Shown here: one piece after another, positions 9,128-17,338 of the stretch
How positions within the stretch are numbered: position 1 is the first letter of the stretch
Layout: each line of letters starts with the position of its first letter
NCBI GenBank assembly: GCA_964513075.1
Contig: CAZELR010000011.1
Location: 1 to 64,000, forward strand
Source: DAOUBP01 sp964513075
GTDB lineage: Bacteria; Chloroflexota; Anaerolineae; CG2-30-64-16
DNA: 64,000 nt
Direction: 5' to 3'
Notes under the pieces: generated by a model
Database searches by the model: none
What the model saw: the letters and a program-made list of their open reading frames with translations, nothing else
What the model was told of the DNA's origin: nothing
Translations under genes and position numbers: made by a program

Positions 9128-10638
9128 TGCGCGGTACTTTGTTTTTCACGTTCGCGCAAGCCGTCCAACAGCAGCTGGCCCACCAGATTGCCATCGCCGG
9201 CGCTCATCGTGATCACGACGTCGTCTGGCGCGACGTGTTCCAGCAGATAGGCCGCTGCGGTTTCGATCGCGCCAATGTACTTCACGTCTTGGTGATCGAT
9301 GTTTTCAGCCAGGACATGGCTGTGCATTCCCAGGTCGATCTTCTCTCGGGCCGCGTAGATGTCCAAGATGAGGACGTGATCCGCCTCATCAAAGCTGTGG
9401 GCGTAGTCGTGCAGCAGCGCCTGTGTGCGGCTGAATGTGTGCGGTTGAAACACCGCCCATATCTGCCGGTTTGCAAAGCGCAGCCGTGCTGCCGAGAGCG
9501 TGGCAGCCACCTCAGTGGGGTGGTGGGCGTAATCGTCGATGATACGCACGCGGTCGGCGTCACCGATCAGCTCGAAACGCCGACCTGCGCCACGGAAGTC
9601 GCGCAGCATAATTGCAGCTCGTTGATCCTTGATACCATGCCAATGAGCGACGGCAAGCGCGGCCAGAGCGTTGCGCACATTGTGACGTCCGGGCACCGGT
9701 AAGCTGAGTGTGGCAACTTGCTGGCCGGCGCGCCACACCTCAGCGTCCAGGCCACCTAACGCGTTGGTGGTTAGGTTGCGTGCTTGCCAGTCTGCGTCGT
9801 CGGTTAAGCCGTAGGTCCAAACCTGGACCTCTGGTCCAACCGCCGCACGCAACGCCAGGGCGCCGGGATCGTCGGCGCAGACGACCAACAAGCCGTTGCG
9901 GGGCAGCTGGCTCACGAATTGACTGAATGCGTGGGCGAACGCGGCAGGGGTAGGATAACAGTCAACGTGATCCCACTCCACGTTGGTGACTACTGCGACC
10001 TCTAGTTTCAGGCCGAGAAACATGTGATCATACTCGTCCGCTTCAATTACAAAGGGACCTTCTCCGGCGTGTGCCGCGATAGTTGAGGTAGACATCCCCT
10101 CGGCCGGGCCGACCGCCAGCCGACCGCCGACGATTAGGCTGGGATCCATGCCTGCACGCAGCAAGATCACCGCGATCATGCCGGTCGTGGTCGTCTTTCC
10201 GTGAGTTCCTGCAACGCCGATACCGTGCAAGCCTTCCATCAGTGGCCCCAGAAACGCAGCACGCTTGACAACGGGGATACCGGCTGTCTGGGCCGCCAGC
10301 ACCTCAGGATTGTCCTCGGGCACGGCCGATGAGATTAGTACCAGATCGGCTCCCACGACGTTTTCAGCCGCATGGCCGCGAAAGACCTCGACGCCGCGCG
10401 CCGCCAACTCCTCGGTAGCCTCGTTGGGTCGGCGATCTGAACCGGAGACCCGGTAGCCGCGCGCCAGCAGCAGGCTGGCGATGGCTGAAAGCCCGGTGCC
10501 GCCGATCCCTACCAGGTGAATTCGCACCGAAGAGCGCTGGTCTGCTGGCCGTTTAAGCAAGTCAACCCATGCCGGCTCATATGATGGGTGCGCAATGTGA
10601 GACGCCGCGTCCAGGTTCAGAATGGGAATATCGCTCAT
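9124..10638 (-). CDS. murC: UDP-N-acetylmuramate--L-alanine ligase
   Basis: Adds L-Ala to UDP-MurNAc, the first Mur ligase step. Motifs: HLVGIGGTGLSAIA near residue 41, the ATP-binding GTHGKTTTTGM near residue 140, EADEYDHMFL, and DDYAHHPTEV in the C-terminal domain. The start is ATG 10638 (MSDIPILNLD); an in-frame upstream codon at 10797 would lie wholly inside the preceding membrane-protein gene. The stop of that gene overlaps this start (ATGA). About 30 extra residues precede the Rossmann fold. 504 aa. Confidence 0.97.
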   Translation of the reverse strand: MSDIPILNLDAASHIAHPSYEPAWVDLLKRPADQRSSVRIHLVGIGGTGLSAIASLLLARGYRVSGSDRRPNEATEELAARGVEVFRGHAAENVVGADLVLISSAVPEDNPEVLAAQTAGIPVVKRAAFLGPLMEGLHGIGVAGTHGKTTTTGMIAVILLRAGMDPSLIVGGRLAVGPAEGMSTSTIAAHAGEGPFVIEADEYDHMFLGLKLEVAVVTNVEWDHVDCYPTPAAFAHAFSQFVSQLPRNGLLVVCADDPGALALRAAVGPEVQVWTYGLTDDADWQARNLTTNALGGLDAEVWRAGQQVATLSLPVPGRHNVRNALAALAVAHWHGIKDQRAAIMLRDFRGAGRRFELIGDADRVRIIDDYAHHPTEVAATLSAARLRFANRQIWAVFQPHTFSRTQALLHDYAHSFDEADHVLILDIYAAREKIDLGMHSHVLAENIDHQDVKYIGAIETAAAYLLEHVAPDDVVITMSAGDGNLVGQLLLDGLREREKQSTAQ

Positions 10639-11153
10639 TTCCAGATCCGTGCAATCAGCATGATGATGGCCAGCCCGATCAGGTACTGCCACCCAAAGAC
10701 CTCCGGGGGTAGAAAACGTACGAGAATGTCGTAAAGCTTCGAAAAATCCCCTATCGGCCGCAGAACGGGCCAATTGGCCATTCGCAGATAATACCATAGG
10801 CTCCCTGCAAACAGATAACCGTTCAGGAGCCCGCTGCCCAGATCGAAGAAGATCCGGCCGCGCTTGCCGGGGAAGCTCAAGGTCTCACCCTCATAGGAAA
10901 TGTAGACTACGATAATGAGCACCGCACAGTAGATCAGGCCCCTGGCCGCGGTCTGCGTCGCTTCTGCGGGACCGGTGAAGATCGTGATCAGGCGCGTGAA
11001 TTGAGCCCTGTAGCGCTCATCGATGAATTCCAACACGAACAGCACAATGAATAACATCATCGTGACGCCAAGCTCGCGGCCGTAACCGCGGATCACGCCG
11101 ATAACGCCGAAAATAACAAACACCGTCAGGAAGATCAGTTCAACTGCCCCCAT
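10635..11153 (-). CDS. CvpA-like small integral membrane protein (unnamed)
   Basis: 172 aa with about four hydrophobic segments, at roughly residues 4-22, 29-45, 70-84 and 155-169. The N-terminus (VFVIFGVIGVIRGYGREL) looks like the CvpA/colicin V production family pattern of a first helix followed by G-x-x-RG-x-x-RE. Function is unknown; CvpA relatives are linked to envelope integrity. It lies between murG and murC, is 3 bases from the gene before it, and overlaps murC by 4 bases, so co-expression with peptidoglycan synthesis is expected. Assignment to CvpA is by pattern only. Confidence 0.75.
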   Translation of the reverse strand: MGAVELIFLTVFVIFGVIGVIRGYGRELGVTMMLFIVLFVLEFIDERYRAQFTRLITIFTGPAEATQTAARGLIYCAVLIIVVYISYEGETLSFPGKRGRIFFDLGSGLLNGYLFAGSLWYYLRMANWPVLRPIGDFSKLYDILVRFLPPEVFGWQYLIGLAIIMLIARIWK

Positions 11154-11156
11154 ACC

Positions 11157-11840
11157 TTACCCCTTCTTGACGCCTCGGTTGCCTAAGCGCGTTGCAAGCA
11201 AGACGAACAGGGCAATAGCGATTGCGATGATGATCGCGATCTGACCGCTATTGGCCAGAGAGTTCAGAAATGCGACGATTCGCGTTATCAGCGTGCTGCC
11301 AATCGATGTTCCTGCCGTTGTTGCGGCTGAAGTGGCCTGCCGCGCGCCGCCAAAGAGCCCCGCTAACAGCGGCAACTGGAAACCAGCTTCAGGAAGCAGT
11401 GGCTGTAACAGATACGCACTTACGACATAACCAGTCAGCAATCCTAGCGCTAATCCAAGCAAGGATGCCCTTTTCTTGAAAACTTTGAGGGCGCCTAGCA
11501 GAAACCCTACGATCATAATGAGCAGCAGAATCAAAGCTAGGACGAGCTGCTTGTCATCTTGGCCTACTAAGGAGGGGATCTTCTCAACTAGATCGCCCAA
11601 CTTGCCTAACCCGCCGCTTTCGCCGTTGCCGCTGATGGCCTTGAAGCCACCTTGCATCATGGCCCGGCCGACGCGGTAGAACAGGTCGATCATACGAATC
11701 AGGATATCGCCTACCCGTTCCAGCATGATGATGCCTAACAGAGCAAGGGCCGCGTAAAACAGCGAAAACCTGGTGCCGCGCAGGTAACCGACTACTCCAA
11801 AGATAGCCATTATTGTCGCTAGAATGATGAGAACTTCCAT
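11157..11840 (-). CDS. CvpA-like integral membrane protein with long loop (unnamed)
   Basis: 227 aa. The hydrophobic N-terminus (MAIFGVVGYLRGTRFSLFYAALALLGIIML) again shows a helix followed by GYLRG, like the neighbouring 172-aa protein, so the two may be diverged paralogues. A Gly-rich loop around residues 68-85 is followed by helices near 100-120 and 127-150, a Ser/Thr/Ala-rich stretch, and a final helix (IAIIIAIAIALFVLLA) with a basic tail. Starts one base after the murG stop. No function can be assigned; context suggests a role in envelope growth or division. Confidence 0.72.
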   Translation of the reverse strand: MEVLIILATIMAIFGVVGYLRGTRFSLFYAALALLGIIMLERVGDILIRMIDLFYRVGRAMMQGGFKAISGNGESGGLGKLGDLVEKIPSLVGQDDKQLVLALILLLIMIVGFLLGALKVFKKRASLLGLALGLLTGYVVSAYLLQPLLPEAGFQLPLLAGLFGGARQATSAATTAGTSIGSTLITRIVAFLNSLANSGQIAIIIAIAIALFVLLATRLGNRGVKKG

Positions 11841-11841
11841 T

Positions 11842-13086
11842 TCAGCACCCCGCCAGGTGACATAATTCCAGGGCGATCTTGCGCGCAGCGTCTGGTCGGG
11901 CCAGGCCGGTTGCTGCCTGTGCCATGGCCGCCAATTCTGCCGGCGTGTCCAACAGCCGTAACACGGCCGGTGCTAGTTGTTGCGCCAGTTCGGCGTCTTG
12001 GATCACCAACGCCGCACCGCGTTCGGCCAGGTAGGCCGCATTCGCATCCTGGTGTTGGCCGGCATACGGATAGGGTACCAGGATACTGGCCAGGCCGCAA
12101 GCAGGGAACTCACCCAACGTGGACGCACCGGCCCGGGCGATGACCAGGTCTGCCGCGGCTAGGGCCTGAATCATCTCATCATGTAGATAGGCATATGGGT
12201 GATACTGCGATTGGAAAGCGGCACCCACGCTGGCCGCCGCTTCCTGCACCCACTCCCAGTCTAGGTGGCCGCTGATGTGAAGCACTTGGCAGCGCGGCAG
12301 CAACTGCGGCAGGGCCGCGACCAACGCATGGTTGATGCTGCGCGCTCCTCGGCTGCCGCCGAAGACCAGCAGCACTGGCAGCGCATCCGTCAGCCCCAGC
12401 CGTTGACGCGCGGTGGACTTGTCCGCTGCCAGCAGTTCCGATCGCACCGGGTATCCGGTTACCACCGCCTTGCCCGGAAAGTACCTTGCAACCTCAGGAA
12501 ACGAGACCGCCACCCGCGTCGCCAACCGGCTGGTCAGGTGGATGGCTTGGCCCGGTGTCAGATCGGGCAGATAAATCAATATCGGCACGCGTGCACGCCA
12601 GGCAGCCCACGCCACCGGTGCCGCGACGTATCCGCCGGTCAGAAACGCGACATCGGGCCGAAACTCACGGATCACTGCCCTGCATTGGCGCGCGCCGCGG
12701 GCCATTTTGACCAGGTTACGTAGCGCGGTTCCCGGTCCCCTGCCACGAATCTGCCCGGTGGCGATGGCGCTAAACGCGATCTCCGCCCGGGCTGCCAACG
12801 CCTCCTCGATGCCGCCGGCCTCGCCCGCGTACAGGAGCGCGAAGTCGGCTGGGGTCATCATCGGGGTGACCGGATCGGTGGCGTCGCTTTCAGCGATTAC
12901 GCCCGGTTTGGGCAGAGCCTCGGTTTGTCGAGGTTGTTGCTCGATTGGCCGTCCGCCGCCTGGTTGTGCGGCCTTGGTTTGGATATCGCCGAATGCGTCC
13001 GCGCTCATTTGTTTGAGTGCGTCTATCACGGCGAGAATGGGATAGACGTGGCCGCCAGTCCCCCCACCCGAGAGTAAAATGCGCAT
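11842..13086 (-). CDS. murG: UDP-GlcNAc:lipid I N-acetylglucosaminyltransferase MurG
   Basis: GT28 transferase converting lipid I to lipid II at the inner membrane face. Start ATG 13086 (MRILLSGGGTGGHVYPILAV) with the GGGTGGH loop at residues 7-13. The C-terminal UDP-GlcNAc domain has VFGGSRGARSIN and ARAGASTLGEF. At 414 aa it is about 50 longer than usual. The extra stretch, about residues 26-75 (Pro/Gln/Ala-rich, low complexity), lies between the first helix and the segment LLYAGEAGGIEEAL. That insertion is encoded by DNA that also encodes the ftsW 3' end. Translation from an upstream in-frame codon at 13173 is unlikely. Confidence 0.95.
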   Translation of the reverse strand: MRILLSGGGTGGHVYPILAVIDALKQMSADAFGDIQTKAAQPGGGRPIEQQPRQTEALPKPGVIAESDATDPVTPMMTPADFALLYAGEAGGIEEALAARAEIAFSAIATGQIRGRGPGTALRNLVKMARGARQCRAVIREFRPDVAFLTGGYVAAPVAWAAWRARVPILIYLPDLTPGQAIHLTSRLATRVAVSFPEVARYFPGKAVVTGYPVRSELLAADKSTARQRLGLTDALPVLLVFGGSRGARSINHALVAALPQLLPRCQVLHISGHLDWEWVQEAAASVGAAFQSQYHPYAYLHDEMIQALAAADLVIARAGASTLGEFPACGLASILVPYPYAGQHQDANAAYLAERGAALVIQDAELAQQLAPAVLRLLDTPAELAAMAQAATGLARPDAARKIALELCHLAGC

Positions 13087-14242
13087 AAGGAGCCTTCTTC
13101 TCTTGTTGCGCCCGCGAGATGCTGACCAGCAGCCCTGCTGCCGCCAGGCACGATAATAGCGATGAACCGCCATAGCTCATGAAGGGCAGTGGTTGGCCGG
13201 TTGCTGGGATCAAGGTGAGCGATGTTCCGATATGAATCGCTGCCTGCACCAGAATCCAGACGGTCAGGCCGATGGCAGTCAATGCTCCGAACCGATCCGG
13301 GGCGTTCAACGCAGTTCTGAGAGCGCGGTAGCCGAATAAGGTATATAACCCCACCACAAGAAAAGTGCCCACGAAGTGCAGGTCGGCGCCGATGTTAGCG
13401 AACAGGTAGTCGTTCCAAAGACCAGCTACCGATGCCTTGAGGGTCCACATACTGGGGTCAGCGATACTGCCGCGGCCCTCGCGCAGCATCCAGGTCAATT
13501 TGATCAGGTCTTCCGGCGCCTCGCTGGGGTTGAACCAAACATTATACCAGCCTATGATGCGGTCGAAGGGGTAGCCAGCTTGTGACATGGCCATTAACAG
13601 GATCGGCGCGCCGATTAGCAAGATCAATCCGATGTGCTTGAGACTGCCACCTCCCACGAAGTAAATCGCCAAGCCGATGACAACCACGATGATCGTGACA
13701 CTGAAGCTGCGTTCCGCGGCGATCAGGGCGGCTACTAGCCCCATCAGCACTGCGAACGGGAGCAGGCCGTCCTCCAGCCGGGACAGTTTTTTGCCACGAG
13801 TCGCTGCCCAGGCCGAAACGTAAATTGTCAGCGTCAGCTTGGCAATCTCGCTGGGCTGAAAACTGCCGTTTAGGAAATGGCGTGTGGCGCCAAAAACGAC
13901 CTTGCCAAGGATCAGAACTCCTAGCAGGCCGCCTACCGTCAAGATGATGATGAGTACTGCTTTGCGCTGCCAGAAACGATACGGAATTGCCGCCATTGCA
14001 ATGAAGACGATGATGCCCAAACCTATCCACCGCAACTGGCGCAGGAAGAAGTAGGTGCCTGCCCTTGGGAAACTGGCGCTGAAGACCATCACCAGGCCTA
14101 ACAACACCATCGTACCCACGATCCCGATTAACTGGTAATCCAGCCCCGCGGCAACTGCCTGGCCGGTCTGTTGGACGCGTTTCCGGGCTGTGACGGCGCG
14201 TGCGCCTTCGGTAGACGCTCGTTTGGTGGCTTCTGCACTCAT
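12890..14242 (-). CDS. ftsW: Lipid II flippase/septal glycosyltransferase FtsW (SEDS family)
   Basis: Polytopic SEDS glycosyltransferase that polymerises septal peptidoglycan with the class B PBP. About ten transmembrane helices are visible, with LPATGQPLPFMSYGGSSLLSC as the C-terminal SEDS signature. The protein should end about 20 residues later but the frame stays open for a further ~65 residues, giving an Arg/Thr/Asn-rich tail. That tail is translated from the first 197 bases of murG in another frame. ATG 14242 overlaps the murD stop. 450 aa. Confidence 0.94.
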   Translation of the reverse strand: MSAEATKRASTEGARAVTARKRVQQTGQAVAAGLDYQLIGIVGTMVLLGLVMVFSASFPRAGTYFFLRQLRWIGLGIIVFIAMAAIPYRFWQRKAVLIIILTVGGLLGVLILGKVVFGATRHFLNGSFQPSEIAKLTLTIYVSAWAATRGKKLSRLEDGLLPFAVLMGLVAALIAAERSFSVTIIVVVIGLAIYFVGGGSLKHIGLILLIGAPILLMAMSQAGYPFDRIIGWYNVWFNPSEAPEDLIKLTWMLREGRGSIADPSMWTLKASVAGLWNDYLFANIGADLHFVGTFLVVGLYTLFGYRALRTALNAPDRFGALTAIGLTVWILVQAAIHIGTSLTLIPATGQPLPFMSYGGSSLLSCLAAAGLLVSISRAQQEKKAPYAHFTLGWGDWRPRLSHSRRDRRTQTNERGRIRRYPNQGRTTRRRTANRATTSTNRGSAQTGRNR

Positions 14243-15723
14243 GGCAACGCCTCCACTAACTCCCGGAAGTGACGTCCGCGCGCCGCGAAATCCTCGTAAG
14301 CATCATAGCTTGTCCCGCCGGGCGCCAAAAGGACGGCATCACCGGCGCGGGCAACCTGCTTCGCGACCGCTACGGCTTCAGCCAGATCGACGCAATGCGT
14401 CACGGGCACCGGCGCAACTCCCGAGGTGTCGGCATAATGCGCCAGCGCCTCGGCGATTAGCCCAGCCGCCTCGCCAAACAGCACGGCATGGCGCACGCGT
14501 GGCGCGCCATCCGCGCGGCGAGCATGGATCTCAGCTGCACATTCTTCCCAAGGCAGATGTTTGTCACGGCCGCCCAACAGCAGGACCAACGGTTCGGAGA
14601 ATGAACGCAGCGCGGCAATAGTGCGCTCCGGCGTGGTGGCAATGGAGTCATTGATCCAAAGCAGGCCGTTGCGCTGTTGCACGATCTCCAGGCGATGTTC
14701 GACGCCGCCGAAGGTGGTCGCCACGGCCGCCATCGCCTCAGCCGTAGCGCCTGCTGCGCCGGACAGGCAACAGGCGGCCAGGATATTGGCCAGGTTGTGC
14801 CGGCCGCGCAAGCGTACTTGTTCGGTGCGACAGATCTCCGCATCGGGGAGGCCGGCGCGGCGCCAGATCAGACGGGTGCCGGCCAGGAAGGCGCCGTTGG
14901 ACACCTCCTGCTTCAAGCTGAAGCTCCACCGCGTCCCTTGCAGCGGAAAATAGATGGCTGGCTGACCTTCGCCGGCGGCTATCTCGCAGCGGCCGCTGCG
15001 TAACCAGGCGCCGGTATATGCGTCCTCAGCATTCAAGACGCAAGAATCGCCGCGCTGTTGGAAGCGCAGGATGTTGGCTTTGGCCGCAGCATAATGACTC
15101 ATCGATGGGTGTCGATCCAAGTGGTTCGGTGTGATGTTCAGTACAGCCGCAATTGCCGGGCTGTGCTCGAATAATTCGAGTTGAAAGCTGGACAACTCCA
15201 TAACGACTTTGTGTCCGGCTCCGATCTCCTCCAGCCGGTCGATCAGCGGCGTGCCGATGTTGCCGCCTACATGCACAGTGTAACCCGTTTGCGCCAGCAT
15301 CAGGCCAGTCAACGTGGTAGTCGTGGTCTTGCCGGCTGAACCCGTAATGCCGATGATCGGCGCAAGGCAGTAGCGCAGTGTCAGGGCGCTGTCGTTGCTC
15401 AGGGCGATGCCCCGGCGTCGCGCTTCTTGCGCAACGGGCAGGGCTGGCGACACGCCGCCGCTCAGGCAGAGCAGGTCCGTGTTGTCAAGCAGCTCGTTCG
15501 GATGTTCGCCCAACACGAAGCGAGGGGCAGGCGCTTGATGCTCGGCTGCGTAAGCGCGCAGTGCGGCACAGCCGGCAGCGAGCTGGTGCTCAGAACGCAG
15601 ATCGCTCAGCGTGACTCGTGCACCCTGCGCCAGCAGAAAGCGCGCCAACGCAATCCCCTGGCGTGCCATCCCCAAGATGACTACGCGGCGTCTAGCATAG
15701 TCTGTGATGGGCAGGCGCGTCAT
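14239..15723 (-). CDS. murD: UDP-N-acetylmuramoylalanine--D-glutamate ligase
   Basis: Adds D-Glu to UDP-MurNAc-L-Ala. The N-terminal Rossmann domain has VVILGMARQGIALARFLL. The ATP loop GITGSAGKTTTTT lies near residue 125, NITPNHLDRH near 200 and WINDSIATTPE near 355. GGRDKHLPWEE and LLAPGGTSYDAYEDFAARG identify the C-terminal domain. 494 aa, longer than the common ~450. Its start overlaps the stop of the 171-aa gene upstream (ATGA), and its stop overlaps the ftsW start. Confidence 0.97.
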   Translation of the reverse strand: MTRLPITDYARRRVVILGMARQGIALARFLLAQGARVTLSDLRSEHQLAAGCAALRAYAAEHQAPAPRFVLGEHPNELLDNTDLLCLSGGVSPALPVAQEARRRGIALSNDSALTLRYCLAPIIGITGSAGKTTTTTLTGLMLAQTGYTVHVGGNIGTPLIDRLEEIGAGHKVVMELSSFQLELFEHSPAIAAVLNITPNHLDRHPSMSHYAAAKANILRFQQRGDSCVLNAEDAYTGAWLRSGRCEIAAGEGQPAIYFPLQGTRWSFSLKQEVSNGAFLAGTRLIWRRAGLPDAEICRTEQVRLRGRHNLANILAACCLSGAAGATAEAMAAVATTFGGVEHRLEIVQQRNGLLWINDSIATTPERTIAALRSFSEPLVLLLGGRDKHLPWEECAAEIHARRADGAPRVRHAVLFGEAAGLIAEALAHYADTSGVAPVPVTHCVDLAEAVAVAKQVARAGDAVLLAPGGTSYDAYEDFAARGRHFRELVEALP

Positions 15724-16235
15724 TGTACACCTCGTATGTCAAGGCCCTCGGCAGATCTGACCGTTGGTGACACAACGATCCAGGCGCCCGGCCACAGCGC
15801 ATGGAAGCGTTCGGCGAGTGCTTGTGCATAGACGCTGGCCTGGCTGCGTGTCACCGTCCAGTTGCGATAGCTGACGCTGATCGCAGTTCCCCGCTCCGCG
15901 AGGGTGCCATCTGGCTGTGGCTCCAGTGGCAAGGATTCCAGCTCCACCAACAAGGCGTGGATGCGGACCTGTCCCGGATGCAGTGCATCCCCACGATAGG
16001 CAGCCAGGGCATCTGCCACCTGTGCTAACGCGCTGTGGGCTAGCACCAACGCTGCCTGGTGGTTGTTGCGTGCCAGGAGCGCATCCAACTCAGTGTGTAG
16101 TGGGTCCAAGGCGCGCAGGATCAAACCACCTGGCGTATTGTGATTGGGTGGCAACGACGCAGCACGCCGTCTGCTGGCATTTGCGGGCAGCAATGTGCCT
16201 TTGAACTGTGTGACCTCACCCAGGGACGGCGCCAT
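15720..16235 (-). CDS. Unrecognised 171-aa protein inside the division cluster
   Basis: Not assignable to a family. The start is ATG 16235, preceded by GGAAGGA at 8 nt. An in-frame longer form reaching 16640 would lie inside mraY and is rejected. The product is soluble-looking, with no signal peptide or membrane helix. It has a Pro/Arg-rich N-terminus, then an alpha-helical Ala/Leu-rich segment (residues ~42-85), then an alternating section ending in WTVTRSQASVYAQALAERFHALWP. It overlaps murD by 4 bases and follows mraY by 32 bases, so it is part of the operon. A role in cell-wall or division control is inferred from position only. Confidence 0.7.
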   Translation of the reverse strand: MAPSLGEVTQFKGTLLPANASRRRAASLPPNHNTPGGLILRALDPLHTELDALLARNNHQAALVLAHSALAQVADALAAYRGDALHPGQVRIHALLVELESLPLEPQPDGTLAERGTAISVSYRNWTVTRSQASVYAQALAERFHALWPGAWIVVSPTVRSAEGLDIRGVQ

Positions 16236-16267
16236 CTTGGATGTCCTTCCAGCGAAGAAAGAGTTGT

Positions 16268-17338
16268 CTATAACAGGGCCAGTGCGATGCCTGCCATGCC
16301 TGCTAAAATACTGATCAAAAAGAAGCGCCAGACGACGTGCGTCTCGGACCAACCGAGTAATTCGAAATGGTGGTGAAGCGGCGCCATCTTGAAGATGCGT
16401 TTGCCTACCCCGGTGCGCTTCTTTGTCCACTTGAAGTAGCTTACCTGGATGATATCGGATGAAGCCTCGGCCACGAAGACCAACCCGATTATCGGCAGCA
16501 GCAGCCACTGCCCAGTCATCAATGCCACGACGGCGAGAGTTGCACCTAGCGCCAGCGAACCTGTATCTCCCATGAAGAGTTGAGCGGGATGCGAGTTGTA
16601 CCACAGGAAGGCGAACAAAGCGCCCACCATCGTGAAACAAAACGAGCTCAGTGGGTACTGGCCCTGCAAATTGGCGATGATCCCGTACGCGGCGAACGCT
16701 ACCGCCACGGTCGACCCGGCCAGCCCGTCCAATCCATCCGTCAGATTCACGGCGTTTGAGAATCCCACGATGACAAACATCGCGATCGGGATATAAATCA
16801 ACCCCATGTCGATTTTATTCGTCAGGCCGGGTATGGCGACGCTGTGCAAATCCAGGAAAAAGTACAGGCCCAGGCACGTCAGCAACGCCAGGGTCGTCTG
16901 GTAAGACGCCTTAACCCTAGCGATGAGCCCCTGACCGTCATTGCGCCGGCCGAAGATACCCGCCAGATCGTCGCGTGCGCCTAGCCAGCCGAAACCCACC
17001 AGCACAAGCAGCGGCACGAGGATCGATTTGCCGATCAGCGGACTGCCCTCCGCAAAGTTGAAGATGCGCAAGATCGCCTTGCCCCACTCGAAACCGCTGA
17101 GAAAGTTGGCCGTATTCATCAATACTGTGATCACGAAGACCGGCACAAGGAACAGCACGCCTCCCATGGTGGGCGTGCCGAGCTTGGTGCGATGGCTGTC
17201 TGGACCCTCGATACGAATCTGCTTGCCGATACCGCGTTGCCGCAGTAGGTTGATCAGGGGGCGTCCCCAGATCACGGTCAGCAGAAACGAAACCGAGGCC
17301 AAGCCCAAGGCAAACGGCATCGGCGCCTGTTCGATCAT
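16268..17338 (-). CDS. mraY: Phospho-N-acetylmuramoyl-pentapeptide transferase
   Basis: Integral membrane enzyme that transfers phospho-MurNAc-pentapeptide to undecaprenyl phosphate to form lipid I. About ten transmembrane helices. Conserved catalytic motifs are GARDDLAGIFGRRNDG, NAVNLTDGLDGLAG and FMGDTGSLALGA, and MAPLHHHFELLGW lies near the C-terminus. 356 aa, a normal length. The start overlaps the murF stop by 4 bases. Confidence 0.97.
   Translation of the reverse strand: MIEQAPMPFALGLASVSFLLTVIWGRPLINLLRQRGIGKQIRIEGPDSHRTKLGTPTMGGVLFLVPVFVITVLMNTANFLSGFEWGKAILRIFNFAEGSPLIGKSILVPLLVLVGFGWLGARDDLAGIFGRRNDGQGLIARVKASYQTTLALLTCLGLYFFLDLHSVAIPGLTNKIDMGLIYIPIAMFVIVGFSNAVNLTDGLDGLAGSTVAVAFAAYGIIANLQGQYPLSSFCFTMVGALFAFLWYNSHPAQLFMGDTGSLALGATLAVVALMTGQWLLLPIIGLVFVAEASSDIIQVSYFKWTKKRTGVGKRIFKMAPLHHHFELLGWSETHVVWRFFLISILAGMAGIALALL

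Noticed and set aside
10639..10797. Longer MurC N-terminus from 10797
   Set aside because: Falls inside the CvpA-like gene in another frame; ATG 10638 forms the common ATGA overlap and begins MurC-like sequence.
16236..16640. Upstream extension of the 171-aa gene to 306 codons
   Set aside because: It lies in the mraY coding region, gives Arg-rich unconserved residues, and ATG 16235 has its own Shine-Dalgarno.
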